Positions 1 to 11,945 are shown, numbered from the stretch's first letter. The stretch is 64,000 nt of DNA from Gracilaria domingensis (GCA_022539475.1 VCMS01000022.1:248001-312000), one strand, 5' to 3'. The notes: generated by a model from the sequence alone, not told the origin. A program made the numbers and translations.

Positions 1-368
1 ATGAATCTGGTTGCGTACTTACAGTCGTTGTGGACGTCGGAAGAAATACAAAGGACGCACGTCAAAGAGTGGTTACCTTCAATCAAGTCAATGTTAGTAG
101 CAAGACGTAGAACAAGATGGAACATATCGTAAGCAGAACGTAGTTGAACAAATGGAACGAGTTGGAGGCTGAAAACGGGAACCCGATAACCCAAGGCTTA
201 TTTTCTGCCGTTTACATGTCGCATAGCGCGAACAAACGTGGTGAGGATGGGTTAATTTAGAGCAAAGATACATAGAAGAATATGGAAGAGAACCTACGAA
301 AAGACTGCACGGAATACATCCGTGATATACGGATGATGTCCGCTTTATGGAGGCGTCCGACGAGGGCG

Positions 369-473
369 GAGAAAGAGAATGAGGTACGCTTCATGTCCGT
401 TTAATGGAATCCATTAAGCAGAGATGAAGCGTACTTCATTCTCTTTCTCAGCACGCTACTTCGTAGCGAGTGC
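369..473. repeat. Nested hairpins inside transposon copy 1
   Basis: Arms 369-394 and 424-449 are complementary at 25 of 26 positions. A second perfect hairpin, TTAATGGA-A-TCCATTAA, sits in the loop at 401-417. A third, CGCTAC-TTC-GTAGCG, follows at 454-468. The flanks (near 345 and near 475-500) share the motif GAGGGCGGAAAAAAGTA with the edge of the assembly gap in copy 2. This looks like a MITE-type insertion. The region holds no gene. Confidence 0.7.
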
Positions 474-771
474 GAGGGCGGAAAAAAGTACGACGGAGCG
501 GAGTAGAACGCGAGAATGTGGATGGCACGGATCACGACGGTAACAGAAGGTCGGACGTCGGACGGGCGGCGGCGGCGGCGGAGGGAAGGGATTTATTTTT
601 GTGGGCGAGATTGGACAGGTGTACAGCGTACAACGTTGCAAAACCACAGTTTTATAACCAGTGGTAGATAATACGAGAAGTACACCCTTGTGTTGAGGTC
701 GACGTGTACCTACGTTCCTTTTTGAACGAAAGCACGTGATTTAAACTCAAAAAATATTCTCCGTTCTCAGC

Positions 772-3700
772 ATGACGTCGATATTGACTGTCGCTCGACC
801 TCCTTCTCCCTTCGGACGACCTTCCCTTGCAGTCTTTGTCGTCGTTTCTCGTTCATTTCTTCTTCCCATGGTCTACTACTGTACACATAAGAAGCGTGGG
901 TGCCCCTTCGTTACTCGCCGAGGAGTCTTATCTCTTCAACAGCATGTCAAGCATTGCCCGTTTCGTCTGAAAGCAGCGCTGGAAGACGACAATAGGCGGC
1001 CCATTCGGAGAAGCAAGCGCCTCAAGCTTTCCGCGCCCGCGGCCGCATCTTCCGAAACGGTCACTGCCCCTTGTGGCCTTCCCGAGCCTCCGGTGTCCGA
1101 GGACATCTTTGACCCCACTCCGGGCGCCCCTCTCATTCCGAACACTTCGCATTGTGTTTCTCCTTCCCCGGGTCCCGCGTCATTAGAGCGAGAACACGGA
1201 AGCAGTTCCCGCCCAGTGCCTTCTGAGGAGGCCCTCGGTGATTTGCATATGGATTATCTCACGGTTTTTCTGGCTTCATTAGCTTCCAACCTTGGTCATC
1301 GTGAGTCAGACGAGCTAATTGGGCTACTTCGGGACCCGCGATTCTCGCAAAAGCGATTCAACGAGACCATAACAAGTTCCAAGCGCTGTACAGAACTGAA
1401 GAACGCCATTTTCGAACGATACGCCTCAAAGGACGGTTTCAATCGAAGAACTGTCTCGCCAGAAGGATGTAAGGTCAGCGCCACCCTCTACACGAGAGAC
1501 CCCGTTCAGACACTTGTGAAACAGCTCCAGTTGGCTAACAACGAAAACACATTCTTCCACCCTATACCTCAGACCCACTCCACGAAAATATCTCACCCCA
1601 TGTCCGGCTCTCTCGCAAGAGACGCCACCTCAAAACTTAAGGAAATGGTCATGGGCTCTTTGGATAGTAGAATAGTGTGGTACTCCCAAGAAATAAGTTA
1701 CAGTGAATCTTTCGTAGATCTTCTGCAGTTATACACCGATAAGTCTTCAACAACTGTAAAGCAAACATCTGTTACCGCCTATCCTCTTCACCTCATATTT
1801 CTTAACTTCTCCGACGAGCTACGCCGTAAGTGCATCCGTGATGACCTCACAGTAGTGGCATACTTCGCTACTACAATGATCGAGGTTTCCGCATCTGAAG
1901 CAGGCGCAATGCCATTTGTTTCTAGCAAGTCTCTACGCGACTCCAGGATGCAAATCCTTCAAGAATCTCTTCGTCAAGTCCTGGAGCCCATTCTAAATCT
2001 CACGCAGAAAGGTTTTCAGTTCATCGGGGAAGACAAACTAAGTCGAGTGTGCCATCCTCTGCTTGCAACTTATTGTGCGGATATTCCTGAGGCTAAGGAT
2101 ATTCTGTCCATTCTTCATGGGACCAAAACGGAAAGCCCGTGTCATAGATGCAAAGCCCCTCGCTCATCTTTATGCAGTCCTATTCCCACCTCATTCAACG
2201 GACGTTCTGAAAAGCACACGAAAAGCATCCGAAAGAGATACACAGCTATCTTGCAACATGCACAAAAAGACGAGGCGGAAAGACGTCCACGTCGTGCGAG
2301 GGAGAGGAGATCTCAAGCGGATACTCTGATGCGTTCAAATTCCATATCTCTCATTCCTTCGTTCCTCGAAACTTCCGTAAGCCTTGGAATGATCCCGGGA
2401 TTGTCTCCATAGAGTCTGTCCTCATTCGAACCATTACACAACTTGCATCTCGGCATCTCGAAGCTGATAAAAACGGCCACAATCGAGAGACTGCAGTCAG
2501 ACACCCTGTGCACCACAATAGGAACATCTGCATCGCGTTCATTTCGAACGATACGCACCCAACTCCTCAACCATGCAAACGCAATTCTAGCTGCCATAGA
2601 ACGCGATTCTCCTGCCAAAGGTTTACATATCGATTTCTCCACGCAGGAGAAAGGCAAATCTTTGAATGGTATCTTCACGAAAGACGGTCTCCGTGGAATG
2701 CTGGAGGCCAAAAACTACAAAGCACTTGACATGGTCTTCCCCTTCATAGGAGCATTCTTTGACATATGCTGTGGAGAACAGGACGTTGCCCCAATCACAA
2801 CCGTTTTCTCTCAGTACTCGGACTTGCTTTCGACCTTATTCAGATACAATCGTGACCCGTATTGGACTGAAAGCTCTCTCCTGTCTCTTAGTTCGGAGAT
2901 TGAAGCTTTCAAGCGTTCCACAACAAAGACTCTGGCGGATTTGCATCCCTCCAGACTGGAAACTCTGAATTTTCACCTTCTCGATCATCTCGTGGACGAT
3001 ATTCGCCGTCTGGGAAGTATCAAGTACTACGACGCAGGCATCTACGAACATGCACACCTGCTATTTAAGAGACATTACAAAAAGACGTCCAGAAGAACAG
3101 AAACGGCTGTGGAGGAGACTATTCGCTCCATTGAGCACGGACATGTAGAAAGCAATGGAATGGCAATACTCCTTACCAGCATAATCCAGGTTTACGAGGA
3201 ACTTCCACACAGCTTCCTCGATTTGCATTGAGAGGGCGTTCTTTCACTTTACGAGCTCTTCAACATTGTGTTTCAAGTATGTCCAGTTCAAAAACATGGA
3301 CTGCTGTTAGAGAGATGTTCTCAAGTACGGACACAAGGTCGATTCTTGACCAAATTGGTGAACAGGCCCTTCCTCCTTTCCTCAGTCTTGTGAAAGAAAC
3401 ACTGGATGAGCACTCTATTACATAATTCCCAGAAAAGACAAGGATAACTCTGGTGAATTCGGCCCTCGTGAAAGGCGGTTTCGTTCCGACTCTTGAACAC
3501 TTCGATTCGTCTTCTAAGGCACTTAAGCTGGGACGACCCCAATACCCCATCATCCAACGAGTCTTCGCTTCTCCAGCATTTGGTCCCAGTAGAAAGCCAA
3601 AGTTTTCCACTGTATTGGTAAGCGGAGAAGATTCAGAGACTTGGGTTGCCCAGGTAGTCGCTCTGATTCGAATATCTCTCCTTGATTCTGCACTTACCGC

Positions 3701-4046
3701 ACCAGAGGTGGCATTCGTCCGGTATTTCGAGGTTTTACCCCCCGCAACAAACATCGACCACATATTGAAATGCATATCTTTACGGTGGGCTACAGACGAT
3801 GAAAAGAACCACACTCTTCCGTTCCTTCGTCATTCCAAAGCGGAGACTATCGTAGAGTTAACTCCTTGGAACGGGATGGTTCCGGCTTCTGCACTACAGG
3901 GAACTGTCCATGTTGTTCGATCAAACTACCCTGCTCCACCTTTTTGTCCTCCACTTCAATGGTTTCAACACCGATTCTACATCAATCGATTCTATCATGA
4001 TTCAGATGAAGGACCAACTGAGCACGTTGATCTTGTACAGCCTTAA
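772..4046 (+). pseudogene. KDZ/Plavaka-like transposase, interrupted
   Basis: The first in-frame ATG is at 772; a better-placed one at 868 begins MVYYCTHKKRGCPF, a Cys/His-rich N-terminus like the zinc finger of Plavaka transposases. A CxxC motif (PCHRCKAP) follows at about 2135-2160. The segment LHNLHLGISK near 2434-2463 and LNFHLLDHLVDDIRR near 2970-3010 match the conserved LHQLHKG and FHxLxHLVxxI regions of Plavaka proteins. The reading frame is broken by an in-frame TAG at 2410-2412, a frame change near 3230, and an in-frame TAA at 3423-3425. The copy is therefore probably inactive unless some breaks are introns or assembly errors. The protein would be about 1,050 residues. The catalytic triad was not mapped. 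Confidence 0.7.
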
Positions 4047-5014
4047 AAATTAAGGGCTCCATCCTCTACATGTTCACCTTGTGGTGCCTTTTCTTGTGAT
4101 CCTGTGCTACTTTTGAAATCGTTCATGTCCATTTCCTTGAACTCCATATCCCCTTCCTCGCATTCACCAACGAAAAAATCGCTAATAGAACCCAATCTTC
4201 GGCTCACACTGTCAATAAAAAATTGTTCTTTCACAGTGAGGTAAAGTCTTCCGTTCGACGGCATTTGATATCCAAATGTAGCCTCTCGTATGTCATTACC
4301 AAGAACCTTAGTCCAATCTTCCGTTGTCGTTCCAAAATTATGAAACTCGCTGGAATTGGTCATCAAGACACGTTGCCTAACATCCCCCAGAACATTCTTT
4401 AAACAAAGATGTAGCAGTTGGGCAAACTTCTTTGTAAACAGTTTCTGTCTCTGGCCACCCCTTGACACATCCGTACTTAGAAGGCTCACAACCGTCAACA
4501 CCCAAGCGTCCAAACGTGCGAGCAACAGTATTGTGCCATCTAAAAAGGTGCCCGTATCTTTGTCTTCCACATCATACCCAATAAACTCCTTCAGTACTTG
4601 TACCCCGACACGGTTTCGGAAGAACAAGTCTTGATCTTCCGTCGGCATATCCTCGACATTGTCCGCATTGGAGTACTTTAGACGAACAAATGGGGCTTTT
4701 CTCCACCATGAAGTGTTCGGTACACCATTTTTGTCAAGACGCAGTATGTTCTCCTGCGCTTCCTTCAACTGCATTGTGAGTTCGTCAGCATTCTCTTCTA
4801 CCAGCTTTGTTCTTCTCCAAATCAGATCGTACCCCAGGAGCAGAAATAGTTTATCCCTCGTATTTTTCTTACGCACGCCCACGACGTCACTCATGGTCTG
4901 CCGCATTCTCTGCCTCAGGCACATATCTGCACAAAGTTCCAGTATACACCTGTCGGTAAGAGATGCTTTTCTAATGCCTTCCCAGCTCAACTCCTCCAAC
5001 TCGCTTTCAACCAT
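4043..5014 (-). CDS. Second ORF of KDZ-like transposon, unknown function
   Basis: Open frame of 323 residues from the ATG at 5012-5014; its stop overlaps the end of the convergent transposase frame by four bases. No known domain is recognised. The protein is charged, with an alpha-helical look, a basic segment with many Arg/Lys in the first third, and an acidic tail. The frame stays open upstream of the ATG to a TAG near 5081, with AG dinucleotides that could serve as splice acceptors, so this may be the last exon of a longer gene cut by the fold-back element at 5114. The tail-to-tail layout suggests it belongs to the transposon. No counterpart is seen in copy 2, which ends earlier. Confidence 0.5.
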   Translation of the reverse strand: MVESELEELSWEGIRKASLTDRCILELCADMCLRQRMRQTMSDVVGVRKKNTRDKLFLLLGYDLIWRRTKLVEENADELTMQLKEAQENILRLDKNGVPNTSWWRKAPFVRLKYSNADNVEDMPTEDQDLFFRNRVGVQVLKEFIGYDVEDKDTGTFLDGTILLLARLDAWVLTVVSLLSTDVSRGGQRQKLFTKKFAQLLHLCLKNVLGDVRQRVLMTNSSEFHNFGTTTEDWTKVLGNDIREATFGYQMPSNGRLYLTVKEQFFIDSVSRRLGSISDFFVGECEEGDMEFKEMDMNDFKSSTGSQEKAPQGEHVEDGALNF

Positions 5015-5113
5015 TTTCTTCAGCAAAGCATCTGGCGCCCCCTCTACCGACGGTGTGAACCAAGTGGCTGTAAAGCGCTAGTTTTCTCTAGTTTGATATA
5101 TGTGCACGGCGTG

Positions 5114-5364
5114 TGCAGCGAAATCACTGCCGGAAGTGCCAGGAGGAGTGTTTTGGGAGGTCTCCGGAGGGTGCCAGAATGTGGCCAGAACGTGCCCGCG
5201 GGCGGGGGCGGGGTCGGTCGTGTTAGGGTAGATACCCTAACACGACCGACCCCCCCCCGCCCCCCTCGACCGCGGGCACGTTCTGGCCACATTCCGGCGC
5301 CTTCCCGGGACCTCCCAAAACACGCCTCCCAAAACACGCCGCCCCGCAGTGATTTCGCTACACC
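5114..5364. repeat. Fold-back element 1 with TTAGGG palindrome
   Basis: The core 5213-5250 is a perfect inverted repeat: arm GTCGGTCGTGTTAGGGTA, a two-base spacer, then its complement. It sits in G-rich then C-rich flanks. Outer arms are also inverted: GTGCAGCGAAATCACTGC at 5114 matches the reverse complement of 5347-5364 with one difference, and TGTTTTGGGAGGTC and GAATGTGGCCAGAACG occur on both sides in opposite orientation. The whole 250 bp can fold on itself. The same arms occur in the array at 17433-17935. No coding frame is credible. Confidence 0.85.
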
Positions 5365-5675
5365 CGGCCGCCGGTACGTTGGCGCCGCTGTCCACGTGTA
5401 TTTTGTAGAGCAAAACGCCCTTTGTGGGGATGCACCGAGGTGCTTTTCATAGTTTGTTGATCCGTTACCGGCTTCGACACCTCAGGTTATGAGAGGCTAC
5501 TGGGGTAGTGCCCCTATTTTGGGGTATGCCTAGGAAGGGTAGTATTTCTGCACACGTGTGCCAAGTTGGCCCGATAGCGGGTGCGCCGTGGCAAGCCTGC
5601 CACGGTTGCACACCTGTAATATATTGGCCGGCAGCGCCGGACAGTTAGATATTTTAATTGATATTTTCAAGTGCC

Positions 5676-5684
5676 GTATATAAG
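5676..5684 (+). promoter_or_regulatory. TATA box of retrotransposon 1
   Basis: GTATATAAG lies about 740 bp before gag, between AAGTGCC (5669) and GGCACTT (5689-5695), so the box sits in the loop of a small inverted repeat. The position fits an LTR promoter. Confidence 0.5.
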
Positions 5685-6424
5685 TGGCGGCACTTGCCGC
5701 CACTGTACGGGAAGTAAACCTCAACGAGGCCTTTGGCTCTGATCTTCTTGCCGCTTGCGCACGGTCACCAGCCCCATCCTGGGGAATACCGCCGCAATTC
5801 CGGGCTGATCAACCAACCTCCGTCCCTGAGGAGTACTAATCCGTCGTCACGGCACTTTTCTTATCTATTTTATTGTTGTCATTTCCGTCTTACGGCTTTC
5901 GCTACTCTGCCCTACATTGTAGGTTTGTTTTATTTGTCTCGGGAGTTTTCCCGCTTATCGCGAGTCAGTGCTCCGCAGTGCGGCTCGTTTGTTGATCTTT
6001 TGTCGTCCCATACCGTTGGGCTGGATACCCCCACTCGCTGTGGCTCGCCGGAACCATCCGGATACCTACGCCGATTCTACCCCTTCTACCTCCGACTGCA
6101 CGCCCAGATCGGGGCCACCCGGATTTACACCCGGCTCGTGTTGGCCCTATCGGAGGGTTCTGCCGCTCGACTGCCCTTCACAGGGAGCAGGGCCTGAACA
6201 CCCTGAGGTGCTCGTCCGCGACGCGGCTTGTTGTTTTCCCGTCGAGGGTTTTGCACCACAAACTGGTCTCCCGACCTAGAATCGGCTTAATTGGCCAACG
6301 TTCGTTGGAGTTGGTTCGTTTGTTTGGAGCCCAGATAGCTGGGAATATCCGTTCTTACGGTTCTCTCATTGTCCGTTTTCGGAAGTTGTTTTGGTTGCCC
6401 ATTGGCCGACTGTGTCGGTGAACG

Positions 6425-8434
6425 ATGTCGTCCCGTCGCAGGAGTGGCGCGCCACGTGCCGCTTCTGTGCCCGGTTCGTCCGGCTTGCCGGCAAGTTTGC
6501 CTCCGTTGCCGAAGGACGCACTGGAGGTCCCAGGCAATGGCGACCCGAAACCGGCTTCCCGGGGCCGCCGTTCTGATAACGGGGCCCCACCCACTCGTGG
6601 GCCAACTGAAACCGCACCTGCGGCTGATGCCGCCGCAGCGGTTGACGTTATGTCGTCGCGGTCCGACGAGTATACCCTCCGTGAATTAGAGGCTCAGGTT
6701 CGCATCCTGCAGAACTCCCAAGTGGGCCTCATCCGGGATATTACGAAACTCCGGCAACGGCTCGATGAAGCCGGTGTCCGGGATGTTTCGAGCGACGTCC
6801 GTGTTTTACGGTCTGATGTCAACCAGATTATGGAACACCGACAGGTGTCAACTGGTCTGCACGAGCAGGCTGCCGCACGCCTGGACCGCCTGGCTACCCG
6901 TCTGGAGACGGTCGAGCAAATCATCGTATCTGATGCTGTTGCGCCGGGAGCCCCGGTTTCTGAGGGTTCTCAGCACTCGCGCCGTTCCCGGGATCGTCCG
7001 GCAAAGAAGAAGGTCAAGGTTGAGTCTGACTCGTCTTCTTCATCCTCTTCTGATGAGGAGGGCCCCAAAAAGGGGTCGTCTACCGACTCTTCGGACAGCG
7101 CGGAAGAGCGCTCTCGCTATCGTGCATCCCGTTCGCGGGCTACTGAAGCCACTTCTGGTGGTGCACGAGGCCGTACGAAAGGACGGAGACACCTCGGATT
7201 GAAGGAGTTGAAGCCGACAAACTTACTGTATCGGAAGCTACTATCTTACCGATATTATCGGCTTGATGACACGACGCCACAGAGGACCCCACGTGGGACT
7301 GGCAAAGTGCGAAATCATCTCCGACAAATGGAGCTCACGCTAAAGCCCCACAAGTTCTCTGGGGAAGATCCAATTCTTGTCTTGGATTTTCTTAGCCGCT
7401 TCGTAGCGGAAGCCGATGTACTTCGGATGAGCGAGGCACAGGCCTACATCGCGCTGCCGTACTTTTTGACGGGTGTAGCCGAAGATCAATTCAATTCGGT
7501 TCGTGGGTCGTCTCGCGCCTCCGAAGGAGGAGTTACGTGCTGGCCGGAAGCGGTACAATATCTCCTGCGTTCTTACGCGACAGGCAATGCGATACAAGGT
7601 GCCATACTCGCGCTACGAGACACGAAGCAAGGAGCCGAAGAGTCGGAAACCGTTTATTCGACCCGCCTCAATAAGGCTTTCCACAGATGTGGCAACGTGT
7701 TCTCCGCAGCCGAGCGGTGTACGATGTTTGTTGATGGACTGGACCGATCAATTCGGACGTTGGTAGCCCATTATCGGGAGAACAAACGCCGGATTACCTA
7801 TCTGGAACTCGTTCAATTTGCCCAAGCGGAGGGAGATGCAGCTCGAGCACGCACTGGTATCAAGACGCGCACGCGCCGACTCCTTCATGTAGAAGGCCGA
7901 GACTCCTCACTGCCTCATTCGCGAGGTTCTGTTCAAGGGGGTTATGATAACCTGCACCTGTTACAGGACGATGGTTCAATGCCGAGTTCGGAATTGCCGT
8001 CGACGACGGAGCAGTCTACAGTGGACGGAGACCCCGCTCTGTACGCCGGACGTCAAGTCCCGGCATTGCCCGTGCCGCACTCTGGCGGATATCGAAGCCA
8101 ACGCCCTGGATGGAGGGACCCGTATCCTCCTCGACAGGAGCGCCGGCCGCCCAACGCGGATCTTCTTCGTCACCTTATTTGTCATACCTGTTACAGGCCA
8201 GGGCACATCGCTCCGAATTGCTTAATGCCCATACGGGATATGGCGAAGATAGTGCCTCAGTATGAGTCGTTGACGCCCGCCGAGCGGGAACGTGTTCCCG
8301 ACAAATCGTACCTTCGTGCGAAGGCGGAGACTCAGCCTGGAAACCAGGAAACGGTGCCATCGAATGGTGGAACTGTAGCCGCCCCTGCGGAATCGCAACC
8401 TCCGCAGATTGGCGGCGACGCTCAGAAAAACTGA
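6425..8434 (+). CDS. gag: Gag polyprotein of gypsy element 1
   Basis: 669 residues from ATG 6425. Order: a Ser/Ala/Pro-rich N-terminus; a heptad-patterned coiled coil at about 78-165; an acidic Ser-rich stretch (DSSSSSSSDEE) at about 200-235, then Arg/Ser; a capsid-type domain at about 305-480 (starts near LTLKPHKFSGEDP); and a zinc knuckle at about 586-599, CHTCYRPGHIAPNC, which is the CCHC pattern. It packages element RNA and forms virus-like particles in this family. The stop at 8432-8434 directly follows a GAAAAAC sequence and pol resumes in the -1 frame. The frame is intact, unlike pol. Confidence 0.9.
   Translation: MSSRRRSGAPRAASVPGSSGLPASLPPLPKDALEVPGNGDPKPASRGRRSDNGAPPTRGPTETAPAADAAAAVDVMSSRSDEYTLRELEAQVRILQNSQVGLIRDITKLRQRLDEAGVRDVSSDVRVLRSDVNQIMEHRQVSTGLHEQAAARLDRLATRLETVEQIIVSDAVAPGAPVSEGSQHSRRSRDRPAKKKVKVESDSSSSSSSDEEGPKKGSSTDSSDSAEERSRYRASRSRATEATSGGARGRTKGRRHLGLKELKPTNLLYRKLLSYRYYRLDDTTPQRTPRGTGKVRNHLRQMELTLKPHKFSGEDPILVLDFLSRFVAEADVLRMSEAQAYIALPYFLTGVAEDQFNSVRGSSRASEGGVTCWPEAVQYLLRSYATGNAIQGAILALRDTKQGAEESETVYSTRLNKAFHRCGNVFSAAERCTMFVDGLDRSIRTLVAHYRENKRRITYLELVQFAQAEGDAARARTGIKTRTRRLLHVEGRDSSLPHSRGSVQGGYDNLHLLQDDGSMPSSELPSTTEQSTVDGDPALYAGRQVPALPVPHSGGYRSQRPGWRDPYPPRQERRPPNADLLRHLICHTCYRPGHIAPNCLMPIRDMAKIVPQYESLTPAERERVPDKSYLRAKAETQPGNQETVPSNGGTVAAPAESQPPQIGGDAQKN
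8425..8431 (+). promoter_or_regulatory. Likely -1 ribosomal frameshift site, gag-pol
   Basis: GAAAAAC ends one codon before the gag stop TGA. Pol continues in the -1 frame. The identical heptamer in the same place relative to the stop occurs in element 2 (27621-27627). A hairpin-capable stretch, GCCTCC (8443-8448) facing GGAGAGGC, follows. The heptamer differs from the classical A AAA AAC only in its first base. Confidence 0.55.
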
Positions 8435-8955
8435 GCAAGGGAGCCTCCAGCAATGGAGAGGCGCCCCCAGCGACGGGGTTTAGTGCGCCTGAGGCTGAGA
8501 AGCCTCGCTCCCCGGTCACAATCCTTTCGAGGACACTGGCCACTACAGACGTGAACTCTGAGCACCTTGGTGTCTTGCGTCGCCCGTGGATACGGTCTAA
8601 GAACAGCCGGTTCCCGGATAGAGTCCTGGTCATGGCGAAACGTAACTACAAAGTTTACGCCGACCTAGGTGTTTCCGACCAGTACATGGTTCGGCAGTTG
8701 TCCGTGCTCGATACAGGAGCTGGGCCAAACTTTTTGGTTGAGTCTATGATTCCGCCGCACTTGCGGTCTCGCGTTCGTGCGGCGCCGCAGATCGATATAG
8801 CGGATGCGAACAATCGGCCACTTTCGACTGTGGGAGTAATAGACCTGCTCGTCAGGCTTGGCCGCTACGTGGCGAAGCTCGATTTCTTGGTTTGCAAGCA
8901 ACTCGCTGCGCCGGTTATCCTCGGCTGCGTCTGTGTTCTGCAAAGTGGAATATAG
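8431..8955 (+). pseudogene. Pol fragment (aspartic protease), truncated
   Basis: The -1 frame after gag reads through to a retropepsin-like domain with the catalytic motif LDTGAGPN near 8709-8732, then VILGC near 8924. It is closely similar to the start of pol at 27700-28130 and departs from it right after VILGC. The last nine or so codons before the stop at 8953-8955 are unrelated sequence. No start codon is needed if translation enters by frameshift. The piece cannot encode a functional pol. Confidence 0.8.
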
Positions 8956-11945
8956 TCTGTTCGCTTTGGAAACTAAGCTAGTTTTGGAGCTATTTGGGGC
9001 GCGCGAGGGGGTGGCAGAGGCTGGCACTCAAAAAATTAAGAAATTTTGGAATATTAAATTCCATTTCGCGCAGTTTAGTTCTTGGGTCTCCTAGTTTTTG
9101 TAGAGGTTCTACTTCGCCGCACCACCCCATTCACTCTTTTCCGCGACCCTCTCTCAAAACTGCACTCGTGCTAGTTTGCGTTTCCATTTTCCTCTGAGTT
9201 GCAACAAAAATCACAACTCATCCCACCTCAATCATCCCAACGTTCCTTCCCATCCAAACCGCAATCACTCTTTACTCATTTTTCGCCGATCCTGCGTTCG
9301 GATCCTTCCTCTTCGTCTCCCCAAAAGCTTTTCTGTAGAAGTACGGGTAGCAACCCTCCCCAATCCCGTACACCCGCGTCGCCCAAAAACAGCTTCCCAT
9401 TCCTCCCCATCCTTTTCTCCTTATGCGCCGCCTGATTTCGTTGGGCCGTTCGCAGTTTCATGCGCTACGTAAAAACCCAGTCAAGACCGGAGCCCCGATT
9501 GCCTCCTTTGGCACCTCTTCCATCACCATCCTCTTCTCCTTACGCCTCTTCGTCAGACGGCTCTTCCGGTGCCCAAAACTACCAGCCTTCGCCTTCGTTG
9601 TCAAAAAGGACTCCTTCTGTGCCGCAACCCTTCCCGCACTTCCCATCTCTGTCCTTCCTTCTACATCCAATTTCAACATCCTTTCCTCCACCAACCCTTG
9701 TCTTGTGCAGAACACTTTCACCGCCTTCTCCAGCACGTCTATCACGTTTCTAAGGACAATAAGCTTCTCTTGCGCAACTCATCTAGGCCTCCTGGCGCAC
9801 ATTATAGTACACCATACACGTTTTATCTCATCTCCATCTCTTAAACGAACAAAAAGCTGCGCAGGATTAATATCTTCTCAACCGTAGGCTCACTATCAGC
9901 CCCACTCAGCAGCACACCGCCCATTTCAATCATAATATTCACAATCAAATAGTAAAAGTACAATCCATAACATTGCCACCCTTGCTTTTATCTTTATCAC
10001 CAAATACATCTTTGTGCCTTTTTCTCCGCAAACTGTTTTCAATCTTTAACGTCCTTTAAAGCATGGATATTTTGCCATTTTTTATAACCACCTCCACCTT
10101 CCATTTTACCTACGTCTACGCTTAACCATCATTTGTCCTTTTCTTCGCGCATATACAGTCTTTATCTGCCAAGTACTTGTTGTTTGACATCCGAACGGCC
10201 TTTTCAATGGCGTCAAAGGTACCTCTCTCCCATCCAATGACGTATGACGATCATTGTCTTTACCGTATTCGTTAGACGTCATTAAAACCCGGGCTCTTAC
10301 AAGATCAAAGAAATCAATGCGGTACCGTGCAAGAAAGGAGTGTTAAGCTATTCGGCCTTCTGAGCTCGTGGCACACTTTCTTTTGTTCACCTAAATTCGT
10401 CCCATTCCTCTTATCGAAGTTCTCATCGGACGATCTTCTGTACAAACCCCCATCTTTCACTATTTAACGCCAACTAATTATCTTCCTACAATATCATTAA
10501 ATAGTTTTTTTAACCACCTTGCCTTGACCCGGATTAATCTCCCATCGAAGGTTGAGAAAACGTTAAAGCCGCTCTCAATGATTCACAGTTCTCTTTCAAG
10601 TTGTGGAGGGCAGCGCCGCTTCTTTTCAATGGTCGTTGTTTCTCAGCATGCCATGCAATAAGTTGTTAATCGTTGTTGTGGAACATGCGTCAGTGACAAG
10701 ATCGTTAGAGGCATGGGTTGCGGATGTTGATTGGTGGTCGAGCGTGGACAATGAGTGCTAATGACGAAATGGAGAGGATTGAAAAGCAGAAATGTTTCGC
10801 TGTGCTCCTAGGCATCTGTGAACTATTTCAGGCGATACATTATATACTCTGTTCTACAGCTGAATGAAAACTCCTTTCGTGCCGCTATGAACGGTTTTTG
10901 ATAGAGTTGGTTGTTTTTGTGTTGTTAGTAGACGTTTACTCGCAGAGATTCGAATGCAAGTGAGAAGGACGATGCAAAGAGCAACAGATGGTTTTCGTTT
11001 TGTGTAGCAAAGACATAGTCTACATGTGGTGCACTGCGGGACGTCAGTAGTACGACGGGGACGAGCTACTCTGTGCTTGCTCTCCTGAAAAGCACGGCGA
11101 GCACAATGGCTCGGATGTTGTATGGCATTTAAAAGTGGAGAGTCATAGTTTAACTACTGGTTTGAACGGTTGAAATCAAACTCAAGTACGCTTATAAGGT
11201 TGAAGATCTCGAGCACTGGCGTCTTTTCAAAATCACGGAGAAGAACTCGCATGAGCGTGGAGTCACCATTGCGCACGGCCAACGTTGGTGCTTTTCACTT
11301 GTCAAATGAGCGCGAGAGCGAAATGTACTTGCACGCACCGACGCGCACGTGTATACATTTTGTACTGAGAAGGGGCCGAAAGATAGGCGGTACAGCAACG
11401 CAACGTGCGCGCCACCAGCACAGCGCCGCTGTGGGCTCGGCAACAATCGATCAAACAACCCCCATTCCCTGGTAGAAAATTGCCAAAAGTTTCGATGTTC
11501 AGAAGGTTGTGATGTTTAACCAAAGTGGTGCATAGGTGCTCCATAGGTGTTTATTTAATTCCGAGGAACATAAATTATGATTTTAGGTGGTGGTTAGGTT
11601 GTCGGCGTATGCCAGGTGTCCATTGCTGCAACAGCTTGTACGAGATTAACAGCTCGTATCGCCAGAACTGGCCACCCGGCATGCTCATGTCACCTAAGCG
11701 TTACAAGCAGCTCCAGGGCAGTGATGATCGGTACCTGAAGTTCTTTGCCGGACGTGACTCTGTCAGTTGGTGCGAGAAGTTAGCCGTACGATCGCCAGTG
11801 GCTCCGGCTCGAAATTCGGGGCTCACTAGAGTTCTTTGCTGAGCTCGAGCTCTACTCCGAGCTTTCTAACATTCTTTACCCTGGTCTGTCAACATCAACC
11901 GAGCTTGGGTGCATGACCAGCAGGGATTGTTACTACGAGTGTTAG
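8956..11945. other. Long region without a convincing gene
   Basis: From 9199 to 9753 one plus frame is open except for a single stop at 9433-9435, and reads Pro/Ser-rich (SPSSSPYASSSDGSSGAQN). This could be a decayed or intron-containing low-complexity gene, but nothing in it is recognisable. 9890-11160 shows no credible ORF. At 11525-11842 a 105-residue plus ORF lies just before the vWA gene and might be an upstream exon, but no clean splice join was found. No RNA gene was recognised. Confidence 0.4.

Larger units (their letters stand above)
1..5085 (+). mobile_element. KDZ/Plavaka-like DNA transposon, copy 1 (left end outside window)
   Basis: The block carries a broken transposase (772-4046, plus) and a second, convergent ORF (4043-5014, minus). 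Bases 1-345 reappear in reverse complement at about 21540-21872, and the transposase reappears at about 18940-21090, so this is a repeated unit. The outer end must lie left of position 1, because the inverted copy continues for another 500 bp beyond the matching part. The right side is cut by, or abuts, a fold-back element at 5114. The family assignment rests on transposase motifs; terminal repeats cannot be seen here. Confidence 0.7.
5452..8932 (+). mobile_element. Ty3/gypsy LTR retrotransposon 1, truncated after protease
   Basis: The unit has an LTR-like promoter and leader (5452-6424), a full gag (6425-8434) and the first part of pol. Pol similarity to the element at 27624-32084 stops inside the protease at about 8932 (after residues VILGC), and unrelated sequence follows. 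Reverse transcriptase, integrase and a 3' LTR are absent. I could not find a second copy of the leader, so the LTR limits are inferred. The segment 5452-6424 has no gene. Confidence 0.75.

Noticed and set aside
9199-9753. Pro/Ser-rich plus frame as a gene
   Set aside because: It is interrupted by a stop, low in complexity, and without a recognisable feature; kept only as a remark on the region.
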